Shown: positions 1-5,889 of the stretch, piece by piece
Layout: every line of letters starts with the position of its first letter
Position numbering within the stretch: the stretch's first letter is position 1
From: an uncultured Prevotella sp.
Lineage (GTDB): Bacteria > Bacteroidota > Bacteroidia > Bacteroidales > Bacteroidaceae
Direction of reading: 5' to 3'
DNA: 6,015 bases
Assembly: GCA_900542795.1 (NCBI GenBank)
Contig: UQPD01000146.1
Coordinates: forward strand, 1 to 6,015
Made by a program: the position numbers and the translations under genes
The notes under the pieces: model-generated
Database searches by the model: none
Told to the model about the DNA's origin: nothing
The model's input: only the letters and a program-made list of their open reading frames with translations

Positions 1-32
1 CTCGTGGGCTCGGAGATGTGTATAAGAGACAG
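1..32 (+). other. Untrimmed Nextera read-2 transposase adapter (artefact)
   Basis: These bases match the Illumina Nextera read-2 adapter lacking only its first two bases (GT). Bases 14-32 are the 19-bp Tn5 mosaic end AGATGTGTATAAGAGACAG, and bases 1-13 are the synthetic read-2 overhang. The overhang is not part of any natural transposon, so this is library sequence left at a contig end and not a mobile element. Genomic sequence starts at base 33. Confidence 0.97.
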
Positions 33-118
33 TTTTTAGAAATTCATAAATAGAATTTTTATCTTCCTTTTAGCGTCAGAAAAGTTTAGACGACTTCAAT
101 ATAACAAACAAAACAATC

Positions 119-2359
119 ATGGTATATAACTTGGATATGATTCGTGAGTTTTATGCGCACTATCAAGAGCGTGTAAATCAAGCCCGCAAAACTTTGGGAC
201 ATCCTTTGACTTATGCAGAAAAGGTGCTTTGGGCACATGTTTCGGGAGCAATGCAACCAGCCTACAAACGAGGCGAGGATTATGCACAGTTCAATCCCGA
301 TCGTGTGTGCATGCAAGATGCTACAGCTCAAATGGCAATTCTTCAATTTATGAATGCGGGTAGAGATACCACAGCTGTTCCGAGTACCATTCATTGCGAC
401 CATCTGATTCAAGCCTATAAGGGCGCTAACGTAGATTTACCCGCGGCTTGTAAAACAAACGAAGAAGTCTACTCTTTCCTACATTCTGCGGCTCAACGTT
501 TTGGCATGGGATTTTGGGGACCAGGTGCAGGCATTATTCATCAGGTAATGCTCGAAAATTATGCCTTCCCTGGAGGAATGATGGTAGGCACAGACTCTCA
601 TACACCTAATGCTGGCGGATTGGGTATGGCAGCCATTGGTGTGGGTGGAGCTGATGCAGTTGATGTGATGACTGCCACACCTTGGGAACTTAAAGTGCCT
701 AAAATTATAGGTGTAAAACTCATAGGCAAACTCTCTGGTTGGACTTCTGCCAAAGACGTTATTCTATATTTGGCAGGTAAACTCACCACCAAAGGCGGAA
801 CCAACTCTATTATTGAATATTATGGTCCAGGTGCAGCTACGCTTCCAGCTACGGGTAAAGCCACCATTTGTAATATGGGAGCAGAGGTCGGTGCAACCAC
901 TTCCATGTTCCCCTTCGATGCACAAATGGCAGACTATTTGAAAGCCACAAACCGAAGCGAAGTTGCTGCGTTGGCAGAAGCGGTTAAAGCCGATCTTTGT
1001 GCCGATGCTGAGGTGTACAACAATCCCGAGGCATATTACGACCAATGCATTACCATCGATTTAGACAAACTGCAGCCTTATGTCAATGGTCCCTTCACAC
1101 CCGATGCAGCTTGTCAGGTAAGTGAAATGGCAGCAAAGGTAGAACGCGACAATCTGCCCCCTAAAGTTGAAGTTTGTTTGATAGGTTCGTGCACCAACTC
1201 TTCTTATCAAGACATGGATCGTGCGGCTTCAGTGGTAAAGGCTATGCGTGCAGCAGGTCATGAAATGAAAGCGCAGCTGATTGTAAATCCTGGTTCCGAG
1301 TTAATTCGTGCCACGGCAGAGCGAAATGGCATTCTCAAAACACTTGAAGAGGCTGGCGCAGTAATCATGACCAATGCTTGCGGTCCTTGCATTGGACAAT
1401 GGAAACGCATTACCGATGATGCCACACGTCGCAACAGCATTGTCACAAGCTTCAACCGTAACTTTGCCAAACGTGCAGATGGCAATCCCAATACGCATGC
1501 GTTTATCACCTCGCCCGAGGTTGCAGTGGGATATGCCTTTACAGGTACACTAACCGAGCATCCCTCATTCTCTCCACAGTGGGCAGGATGTGTGCCTCAA
1601 GGCGAAGCCCTCCCTTCAACAGGTAACTGCGAAAATGCACAAAGTGTGGTTGACGTAAAACCAGCATATATTATTGAACCTAATGGGGATGTAGAAATCA
1701 AAATCAATCCTACAAGCGAACGTTTGCAGCGCTTGCAACCATTTGCGCCCTGGGATGGTAAGGATTTTGATAATTTGCCGCTGCTTATTAAGGTAAAGGG
1801 CAAATGCACCACCGACCACATCTCAATGGCAGGTCCTTGGTTGCGTTTCCGCGGGCATTTGCAAAACATCTCACACAATATGCTCCTTGGAGCCATCAAT
1901 GCCTTCACCGATAAAGCAGGATGTGTGGTTGATGCCACAACAGGAACTGAAACCGAAGTGTGGCAGGCTGCCGAGCATTATCGCGACCAAAAGGGAGGCA
2001 GTGTTGTGGTGGCTGAAGATAATTATGGCGAAGGTTCAAGTCGCGAACATGCAGCTATGGAACCGCGCTACTTAGGCGTAAAGGCTGTATTGGTAAAAAG
2101 TTTTGCCCGCATACACGAAACCAACTTAAAGAAACAAGGCGTGTTAGCACTCACCTTTGCTAATCCTAATGATTACAATAAGGTGCAAGCTAACGACAGC
2201 ATCAGTGTACACTGTGCCAACATTCAGCCAGGTAGCGATATCGATGTAACGCTTACACATGCTGATGGTACCACCGATGTGATTAAAGCACACCACACCT
2301 ATAATACATTGCAAATAGAATGGTTCAAGGCTGGTTCGGCTTTGGCTGTAAAACATTAA
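119..2359 (+). CDS. acn: Aconitate hydratase (mitochondrial-type aconitase)
   Basis: This 746-aa enzyme would interconvert citrate and isocitrate through cis-aconitate in the cytoplasm, using a [4Fe-4S] cluster. Its length fits the mitochondrial-type aconitases (about 750-780 aa) better than the longer AcnA or AcnB forms. Cluster ligands are C358 in GSCTN and C421/C424 in ACGPCIGQW. Substrate-pocket motifs include CDH (93-95), GTDSHTPN (157-164), SFNRNFAKR with R447 and R452, GPWLRFRGH with R578, and GEGSSREHAA with S641 and R642. Residues from about 550 form the C-terminal swivel domain, starting near KGKCTTDHIS. No key residue is missing. ATG 119 is preferred because it follows an A-rich leader and gives the expected N-terminus; there is no Shine-Dalgarno sequence, as is usual in Bacteroidetes. 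It is first in a cluster with icd (5-nt gap) and gltA. The promoter is not visible because only 86 nt of genomic sequence precede the gene. Confidence 0.97.
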   Translation: MVYNLDMIREFYAHYQERVNQARKTLGHPLTYAEKVLWAHVSGAMQPAYKRGEDYAQFNPDRVCMQDATAQMAILQFMNAGRDTTAVPSTIHCDHLIQAYKGANVDLPAACKTNEEVYSFLHSAAQRFGMGFWGPGAGIIHQVMLENYAFPGGMMVGTDSHTPNAGGLGMAAIGVGGADAVDVMTATPWELKVPKIIGVKLIGKLSGWTSAKDVILYLAGKLTTKGGTNSIIEYYGPGAATLPATGKATICNMGAEVGATTSMFPFDAQMADYLKATNRSEVAALAEAVKADLCADAEVYNNPEAYYDQCITIDLDKLQPYVNGPFTPDAACQVSEMAAKVERDNLPPKVEVCLIGSCTNSSYQDMDRAASVVKAMRAAGHEMKAQLIVNPGSELIRATAERNGILKTLEEAGAVIMTNACGPCIGQWKRITDDATRRNSIVTSFNRNFAKRADGNPNTHAFITSPEVAVGYAFTGTLTEHPSFSPQWAGCVPQGEALPSTGNCENAQSVVDVKPAYIIEPNGDVEIKINPTSERLQRLQPFAPWDGKDFDNLPLLIKVKGKCTTDHISMAGPWLRFRGHLQNISHNMLLGAINAFTDKAGCVVDATTGTETEVWQAAEHYRDQKGGSVVVAEDNYGEGSSREHAAMEPRYLGVKAVLVKSFARIHETNLKKQGVLALTFANPNDYNKVQANDSISVHCANIQPGSDIDVTLTHADGTTDVIKAHHTYNTLQIEWFKAGSALAVKH

Positions 2360-2364
2360 GAATT

Positions 2365-3543
2365 ATGACTGACAATAAAATACAACTGCTCTCTAACGGT
2401 AAACTTCTTGTTCCCGACCACGTAGCCATTCCTTTTATTACAGGCGATGGTATTGGTGCTGAAATTATGCCTGCCATGCAGCAGGTGGTTGATGCTGCTG
2501 TAAAGGTTGCTTATAAAGGCAGCCGACAACTACTTTGGACTGAGGTTGCTGCAGGACAGCGTGCCTACGATACCTTAGGAACCTACTTGCCCGATGAAAC
2601 ACTCACCGCTTTTGCTGACTATCATGTGGGCATTAAAGGTCCGCTTACCACACCTGTGGGTGGTGGCATTCGTTCGCTCAATGTGGCTATGCGTCAAGGA
2701 CTCGACCTTTATGTTTGCCTTCGTCCCGTACGTTGGTTTAAGGGAGTAGCCTCTCCTGTAAAGCATCCCGAACGTGTAAATATGGTGGTGTTCCGCGAAA
2801 ACACTGAGGATATTTATGCGGGTATCGAATGGAAAGCTTGTTCGCGCGAGGCTCGTCAGTTCTATGAATTCTTGCACGATGAAATGGGTGTTGATAAAGT
2901 ACGCTTCCCAGAAACTTCGGCATTTGGCGTTAAACCTGTTTCGGCTGAAGGTTCTAAGCGTTTGGTTAAGGCCGCTTGTCAGTATGCCGTAAACCAAGGT
3001 AGTCGTCATGTCACATTGGTACACAAAGGCAACATCATGAAGTTTACCGAGGGTGGTTTCAAAGCATGGGGCTATGAAATATGTGAGGATCTGTTTAAGG
3101 ATGAAGTTCGCATGGACGACTGCATTTGCGATGCTTTCTTACAAAATGCCTTACTCAAGCCCGAGGCTTATGATGTCATTGCTACCATGAATTTGAATGG
3201 CGATTACATCTCAGATATGTTGGCTGCACAAGTAGGCGGCATAGGCATCTCTCCAGGTGCTAACATTAACTATGAGGCTGGTAGAGCTGTGTTCGAGGCA
3301 ACACACGGAACAGCCCCCGACCTTGCTGGCACAAATCAAGCCAACCCTTGTTCACTTATTCTTTCTGCGGTAATGTTGCTTGAACATTTGCAATGGAATG
3401 AGGCTGCACAACTAATTACCCATGCGCTCGAATCGCTCTTCGAACAAGGTTATGCCACCAATGATTTGGCACGTTTTATGGAAAATGGTAAACCGCTCGG
3501 TACAAAAGAGTTTGCCAATGCGTTAGCGCAAGAGATAGGGTAG
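2365..3543 (+). CDS. icd: Isocitrate dehydrogenase, with NAD-type cofactor residues
   Basis: This 392-aa cytoplasmic enzyme would oxidise isocitrate to 2-oxoglutarate and CO2. It aligns closely with E. coli Icd (416 aa). Substrate residues are S104, N106, R110, R120, R144, Y151 and K221, matching E. coli S113, N115, R119, R129, R153, Y160 and K230. Metal ligands are D256, D280 and D284. It lacks about 18 residues of the E. coli loop before DAFLQ. In the cofactor pocket, E. coli K344, Y345, V351 and Y391 are replaced by D319, L320, A326 and N366, while R395 is kept as R370. Asp followed by Ile or Leu is the NAD-type pattern, so NAD+ preference is inferred. S104 matches the serine phosphorylated by AceK in E. 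coli, but no kinase gene is in view. The start at 2365 lies 5 nt after the acn stop; an in-frame ATG at 2320 is rejected because it lies inside acn and adds 15 atypical residues. Confidence 0.96.
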   Translation: MTDNKIQLLSNGKLLVPDHVAIPFITGDGIGAEIMPAMQQVVDAAVKVAYKGSRQLLWTEVAAGQRAYDTLGTYLPDETLTAFADYHVGIKGPLTTPVGGGIRSLNVAMRQGLDLYVCLRPVRWFKGVASPVKHPERVNMVVFRENTEDIYAGIEWKACSREARQFYEFLHDEMGVDKVRFPETSAFGVKPVSAEGSKRLVKAACQYAVNQGSRHVTLVHKGNIMKFTEGGFKAWGYEICEDLFKDEVRMDDCICDAFLQNALLKPEAYDVIATMNLNGDYISDMLAAQVGGIGISPGANINYEAGRAVFEATHGTAPDLAGTNQANPCSLILSAVMLLEHLQWNEAAQLITHALESLFEQGYATNDLARFMENGKPLGTKEFANALAQEIG

Positions 3544-3575
3544 GAGGGTGTTACACACAAAAAAACTAAATTAAC

Positions 3576-4925
3576 ATGACAGTCAAGAAAGAATATCTCA
3601 TCTATAAATTGTCCGACAATATGAAGAGTTGCGTCAGAATCGATGCCGACCTTTTTCGTAAGTTGGACGTGAAGCGCGGATTGCGTAACGAAGATGGTAC
3701 GGGTGTACTCGTTGGACTTACTAATATAGGTAATGTAGTGGGTTATGAACGTACAGAGAATGGGTTAAGCCCCATTGAGGGTAAATTGTACTTTAGAGGT
3801 TACGAAATTTCAGACCTTGTTCATTCTGTGCTCAGTGAACAGCGTTTTGGTTTTGAAGAAGTAGCTTACCTTTTGCTTTCAGGACGTCTGCCCGATGCTG
3901 AAGAACTCGAGGAATTCCGCTGCCTGTTAGTAGACAACATGCCGTTGATGTCAAAGACCATGCTTAACATCGTTGAGCTTGAAGGAAACGACATCATGAA
4001 CATACTTGCACGCAGTGTGCTCGAACTCTACACCTACGATGCAAATCCTGATGATATCTCGCGCGACAACCTTATGCGTCAAAGCATCGAACTCATTTCA
4101 AAGTTCCCCACCATCATTGCTTATGCTTATAATATGCTTCGTCACAAGGCATTAGGACGTTCGCTCCACATTCGTCATCCGCGTGAGGGCTATTCATTGG
4201 CAGAGAACTTTTTGTATATGCTATTGGGCACACATTACACACCACTTGATGCTCGCACGCTCGACCTCTTGCTCATTTTGCAAGCCGAGCATGGTGGTGG
4301 TAATAACTCAACCTTCACCGTGAGAGTAACTTCGTCAACCTGTACCGACACTTATTCTTCAATTGCTGCAGGTATTGGTTCGCTTAAGGGTCCAAAGCAT
4401 GGAGGTGCTAACATTCGTGTTCACCACATGATTGAGCATCTCAAACAGCAAATTCGTCATTGGGACGATGAAGAGGAAATTAGCCATTACTTGCACAAAA
4501 TGGTAAAGAAGGAGGCTTACGATGGTACAGGACTTATTTATGGCATAGGACATGCGGTTTACACGCTTTCCGATCCTCGTGCAGTTTTGCTCAAGGAAAT
4601 GGCACGTCAGTTGGCAGAAGAAAAGGGTCGTATGGAAGAGTTCGAGTTTATGGAACGCATAGAGCGTTTGGCTGTTGAGGCTGTTTATGACATAAAGGGA
4701 ACCTCTAAGAAACTTTGTGCCAATGTCGATTTCTATTCGGGTTTTGTATACGATTTGATAGGTCTTCCCATCGAAATATACACGCCTTTATTTGCCATGG
4801 CACGTATTGTGGGCTGGTGTGCACACCGCAACGAAGAGTTAGGTTTCATTGGACGTCGCATCATTCGTCCTGCTTATCGTTGTGTAGCTGATGTTCGCCA
4901 ATATCCTCCTCTTAAGGATCGTTGA
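3576..4925 (+). CDS. gltA: Citrate synthase
   Basis: This 449-aa enzyme would condense oxaloacetate and acetyl-CoA to citrate, supplying the substrate for the upstream acn and icd products. The catalytic triad is visible: H239 in AEHGGGNNSTF, H275 in GPKHGGAN and D385 in NVDFYSG, matching E. coli H264, H305 and D362. R410 in LFAMARIVGW matches the substrate arginine E. coli R387, and GIGHAVYTLSDPRA (323-336) is the conserved loop that reads GHRVY in E. coli. The N-terminal segment before FRGYEISDLV (73-82) differs from the E. coli beta domain, so NADH inhibition cannot be assumed. ATG 3576 lies 32 nt after icd; the next in-frame ATG, at 3621, would remove KEYLIYKLS, which I take to be the normal N-terminus of Bacteroidetes homologues. 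An AGGAGG at 3542 is too far upstream to set the start. The closest hairpin terminator is about 100 nt past the stop. Confidence 0.96.
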   Translation: MTVKKEYLIYKLSDNMKSCVRIDADLFRKLDVKRGLRNEDGTGVLVGLTNIGNVVGYERTENGLSPIEGKLYFRGYEISDLVHSVLSEQRFGFEEVAYLLLSGRLPDAEELEEFRCLLVDNMPLMSKTMLNIVELEGNDIMNILARSVLELYTYDANPDDISRDNLMRQSIELISKFPTIIAYAYNMLRHKALGRSLHIRHPREGYSLAENFLYMLLGTHYTPLDARTLDLLLILQAEHGGGNNSTFTVRVTSSTCTDTYSSIAAGIGSLKGPKHGGANIRVHHMIEHLKQQIRHWDDEEEISHYLHKMVKKEAYDGTGLIYGIGHAVYTLSDPRAVLLKEMARQLAEEKGRMEEFEFMERIERLAVEAVYDIKGTSKKLCANVDFYSGFVYDLIGLPIEIYTPLFAMARIVGWCAHRNEELGFIGRRIIRPAYRCVADVRQYPPLKDR

Positions 4926-4950
4926 GTGAACACAGGCGTTTTCATAGGAT

Positions 4951-4998
4951 ACGCATAATGTTTTTATGTGTACAATTCATTTCTGGCAATTTATTGCC
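4951..4998 (+). other. Two small hairpins in the gltA 3' region
   Basis: Bases 4951-4958 can pair with 4964-4971 (8 pairs including one G:U, 5-nt loop). Bases 4985-4990 and 4993-4998 are the exact inverted repeat GGCAAT/ATTGCC. Neither hairpin is followed by a T-run, so they are unlikely to terminate transcription. They may fold in the gltA 3' untranslated region, but no function can be assigned. Confidence 0.3.
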
Positions 4999-5004
4999 CT
5001 CAAA

Positions 5005-5087
5005 AGGTAAGTTAGCTAACATGTCCGAGTATGTTAACTTACTTTGCCAAGTAAGTTAACTTAAATGGCAAAGTAAGTCAACATACT
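5005..5087. repeat. Cluster of AAGTAAGTTAAC-type short repeats
   Basis: The 12-mer AAGTAAGTTAAC or a near copy occurs several times here: inverted within 5028-5044, direct at 5049-5060, and direct with one change (AAGTAAGTCAAC) at 5071-5082. A looser fourth copy lies at about 5005-5023 and includes the palindrome GTTAGCTAAC (5011-5020). The direct and inverted copies together build the terminator hairpin, which suggests growth by duplication of a short unit. No protein-coding role is seen. Confidence 0.6.
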
Positions 5088-5093
5088 TTTTTT
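5028..5093 (+). terminator. Probable intrinsic terminator of the acn-icd-gltA cluster
   Basis: Bases 5028-5049 and 5066-5087 form an inverted repeat with 21 of 22 positions paired; the exception is A5036 opposite C5079. The loop is 16 nt, and seven T's follow directly (5087-5093). The loop holds its own palindrome, TAAGTTAACTTA (5052-5063). The hairpin sits about 100 nt after the gltA stop and its T-run is only on the + side, so it fits a terminator for this cluster. The stem is AT-rich and unusually long, so it may also be a copy of a palindromic intergenic repeat. Confidence 0.75.
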
Positions 5094-5317
5094 CGACACT
5101 CTAGGCAGATTTTGTGGAGAATCCGCTAAAAACTTCCATACAATAGGTTCCCTTTCCTCTTTTTATCCCTTTCCATCCGAAAAGAAAGGAATCAGTCCAA
5201 TCTGCAAATCCGTATTCAATATACATTTTTCGAGTCTAACATAACTCCCCCTCCCCCAAAAACTCTAACGTTTCCAGCACAAAAAACAATCCCAAAAGCA
5301 TTTTTTATCCTCCTCTG
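5094..5317. other. AT-rich intergenic stretch without a convincing gene
   Basis: No well-supported gene or RNA is seen here. The stretch holds a weak 41-codon frame on the - strand (5101-5226, ATG to TAG) with an aromatic and glycine-rich product beginning MYIEYGFADW. The + strand is open from 5077 to 5241 but has no ATG. A C-rich tract lies at 5247-5257 (CCCCCTCCCCC). A 7-nt inverted repeat, GCAGATT at 5105-5111 and AATCTGC at 5199-5205, brackets part of the stretch. Confidence 0.5.
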
Positions 5318-5349
5318 TTTGTGTTTTTATAATAAGTGTTGTATTTTTG
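5318..5349 (+). promoter_or_regulatory. Bacteroidetes-type promoter for the small-protein unit
   Basis: TTTG at 5318-5321 (-33 element) is followed after 20 nt by TATTTTTG at 5342-5349, an exact match to the -7 consensus TAnnTTTG. The spacing fits the 19-21 nt known for Bacteroides promoters. The start of transcription would fall near 5352-5357, giving a leader of about 30 nt before the ATG at 5384. A 5-bp inverted repeat (TGTTG at 5337-5341, CAACA at 5350-5354) flanks the -7 element and could be a regulator site, but that is speculative. Confidence 0.7.
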
Positions 5350-5383
5350 CAACAAAATTGAGAGAAAGTAACAAAAACATTCT

Positions 5384-5596
5384 ATGAAGTAGTCTAAACT
5401 ATGGAAACATTGTCATTGCATTCTTTTCCTATTTATTGGTTATAGCGCATTGTCCTGTTTGATTTCCTATGCACTTATTAAATTAAGGGTGTTGTTTAGA
5501 TTCATTCTGAATAGTAAGAATACGCATATAAAGAATACGCATATAAAGAATACGCATATAATAAGCACATTTAAAATAACAGATATATCCATTTAG
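5384..5596 (+). pseudogene. Small membrane or lipoprotein-like ORF, stop at codon 3
   Basis: From ATG 5384 the frame reads M-K-stop, then stays open for 67 codons to TAG at 5594-5596. One C-to-T change (CAG to TAG) at codon 3 would explain the break; the undamaged start would read MKQSKLWKH. Next comes a hydrophobic stretch, residues 12-32 (CILFLFIGYSALSCLISYALI), which fits a membrane segment or a signal peptide ending in a lipobox-like ALSC. A basic segment (33-40) and three KNTHI units (45-59) encoded by exact 15-nt tandem repeats follow. Support for a real gene is indirect: the promoter lies about 35 nt upstream, the frame is long for such AT-rich DNA, and it ends 2 nt before the next gene. 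It could be a pseudogene, a sequencing error, a product made by stop readthrough or from a rare start codon, or a chance frame. The family is not recognised. Confidence 0.45.
5516..5560 (+). repeat. Three exact 15-nt tandem repeats
   Basis: The unit AAGAATACGCATATA occurs three times without change, at 5516-5530, 5531-5545 and 5546-5560. Its length is a multiple of three, and it encodes KNTHI in the 5384-5596 frame, so a gain or loss of units would keep that frame. The core ATACGCATA also occurs once at 4949-4957, just after gltA. Perfect identity suggests recent expansion or ongoing slippage. Confidence 0.97.
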
Positions 5597-5598
5597 CA

Positions 5599-5772
5599 AT
5601 GAAACAAACCTATATTAAGCCACAGGCTCAAGTAGTTTCCCTTTTTACAGAGGATAAACTTTTAGCTGGTTCAACCTCATTTGAGGTTAGTGCCAACAAA
5701 GAATCAGATGTAGTTCTGTCTGAAGAAAAGGGTTGGAGCAGCGAAAGCTGGAATACTGCAGACGAAGACTAA
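5599..5772 (+). CDS. Small acidic peptide, MK..Y.KP leader-like family
   Basis: This 57-aa product starts MKQTYIKPQAQVV, continues with an LLAGS motif (21-25), and ends in a polar, strongly acidic tail with W46 and W51 and the terminal residues DED. It has no membrane segment. The layout (short MKxxYxKP start, hydrophobic V/L positions, L-L-A-G-S, then a variable acidic tail with Trp) resembles many small uncharacterised Bacteroidetes proteins, whose role I do not know. The Y-x-K-P start followed by small residues also looks like a leader-core layout of modified peptides, but no modifying enzyme, protease or exporter is in view. ATG 5599 is the only sensible start; it lies 2 nt after the stop of the upstream interrupted frame, which suggests coupled translation. 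A strong terminator follows 57 nt after the stop, so the gene is last in its unit. Confidence 0.8.
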   Translation: MKQTYIKPQAQVVSLFTEDKLLAGSTSFEVSANKESDVVLSEEKGWSSESWNTADED

Positions 5773-5829
5773 TTACATTCTGTTAGCTTTCTACGCACGA
5801 ACCACCTCTTTGGGGGAGATATAAGATAG

Positions 5830-5875
5830 CCAGGCATGTGTAGGGAACTTGTTCCTCTTTACATGCCTGGTTTTT
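5830..5875 (+). terminator. Intrinsic terminator of the small-protein unit
   Basis: CCAGGCATGT (5830-5839) pairs exactly with ACATGCCTGG (5861-5870), and GGAA/TTCC (5844-5847 with 5852-5855) adds an inner stem. Five T's follow (5871-5875, then ATTTG). This GC-rich hairpin with a T-run is a textbook Rho-independent terminator 57 nt after the 57-aa gene. The opposite side has no clear T-run, so it acts mainly on + strand transcripts. Confidence 0.9.
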
Positions 5876-5889
5876 ATTTGCGGTAAAAT

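Noticed and set aside
14..32. Tn5 mosaic end suggesting a transposon insertion
   Set aside because: It is joined to the synthetic Nextera overhang in bases 1-13, which does not occur in natural Tn5, so it is library adapter.
33..118. Promoter for acn
   Set aside because: Only weak matches such as TATCTTCC at 60-67 are present, without a clear TTTG at the right distance; the true promoter is probably beyond the contig end.
2320..2364. Upstream in-frame ATG extending icd by 15 codons
   Set aside because: It lies inside the acn coding sequence, and the extra residues (MVQGWFGFGC...) are just acn codons read out of frame; the start at 2365 gives a normal Icd N-terminus.
2575..3024. 149-codon open frame on the - strand within icd
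   Set aside because: It lies fully antisense to a well-conserved enzyme gene and its translation has no recognisable motif; it is a shadow of the icd codons.
3542..3547. AGGAGG as a ribosome binding site for gltA
   Set aside because: It is 28 nt before the ATG, too far for a Shine-Dalgarno pairing, overlaps the icd stop, and no in-frame start lies at a suitable distance. Bacteroidetes rarely depend on such sites.
5247..5257. G-quadruplex on the - strand
   Set aside because: Only two runs of five G's are present, so four separate G-tracts of useful length are lacking.
5401..5445. 14-aa ORF METLSLHSFPIYWL as a leader peptide
   Set aside because: It has no regulatory codon run or attenuator-like structure after it, and it overlaps the longer frame that ends beside the next gene.
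5516..5560. CRISPR array or replication iterons
   Set aside because: The units are directly adjacent with no spacers, only three in number, and no cas or replication gene is nearby.
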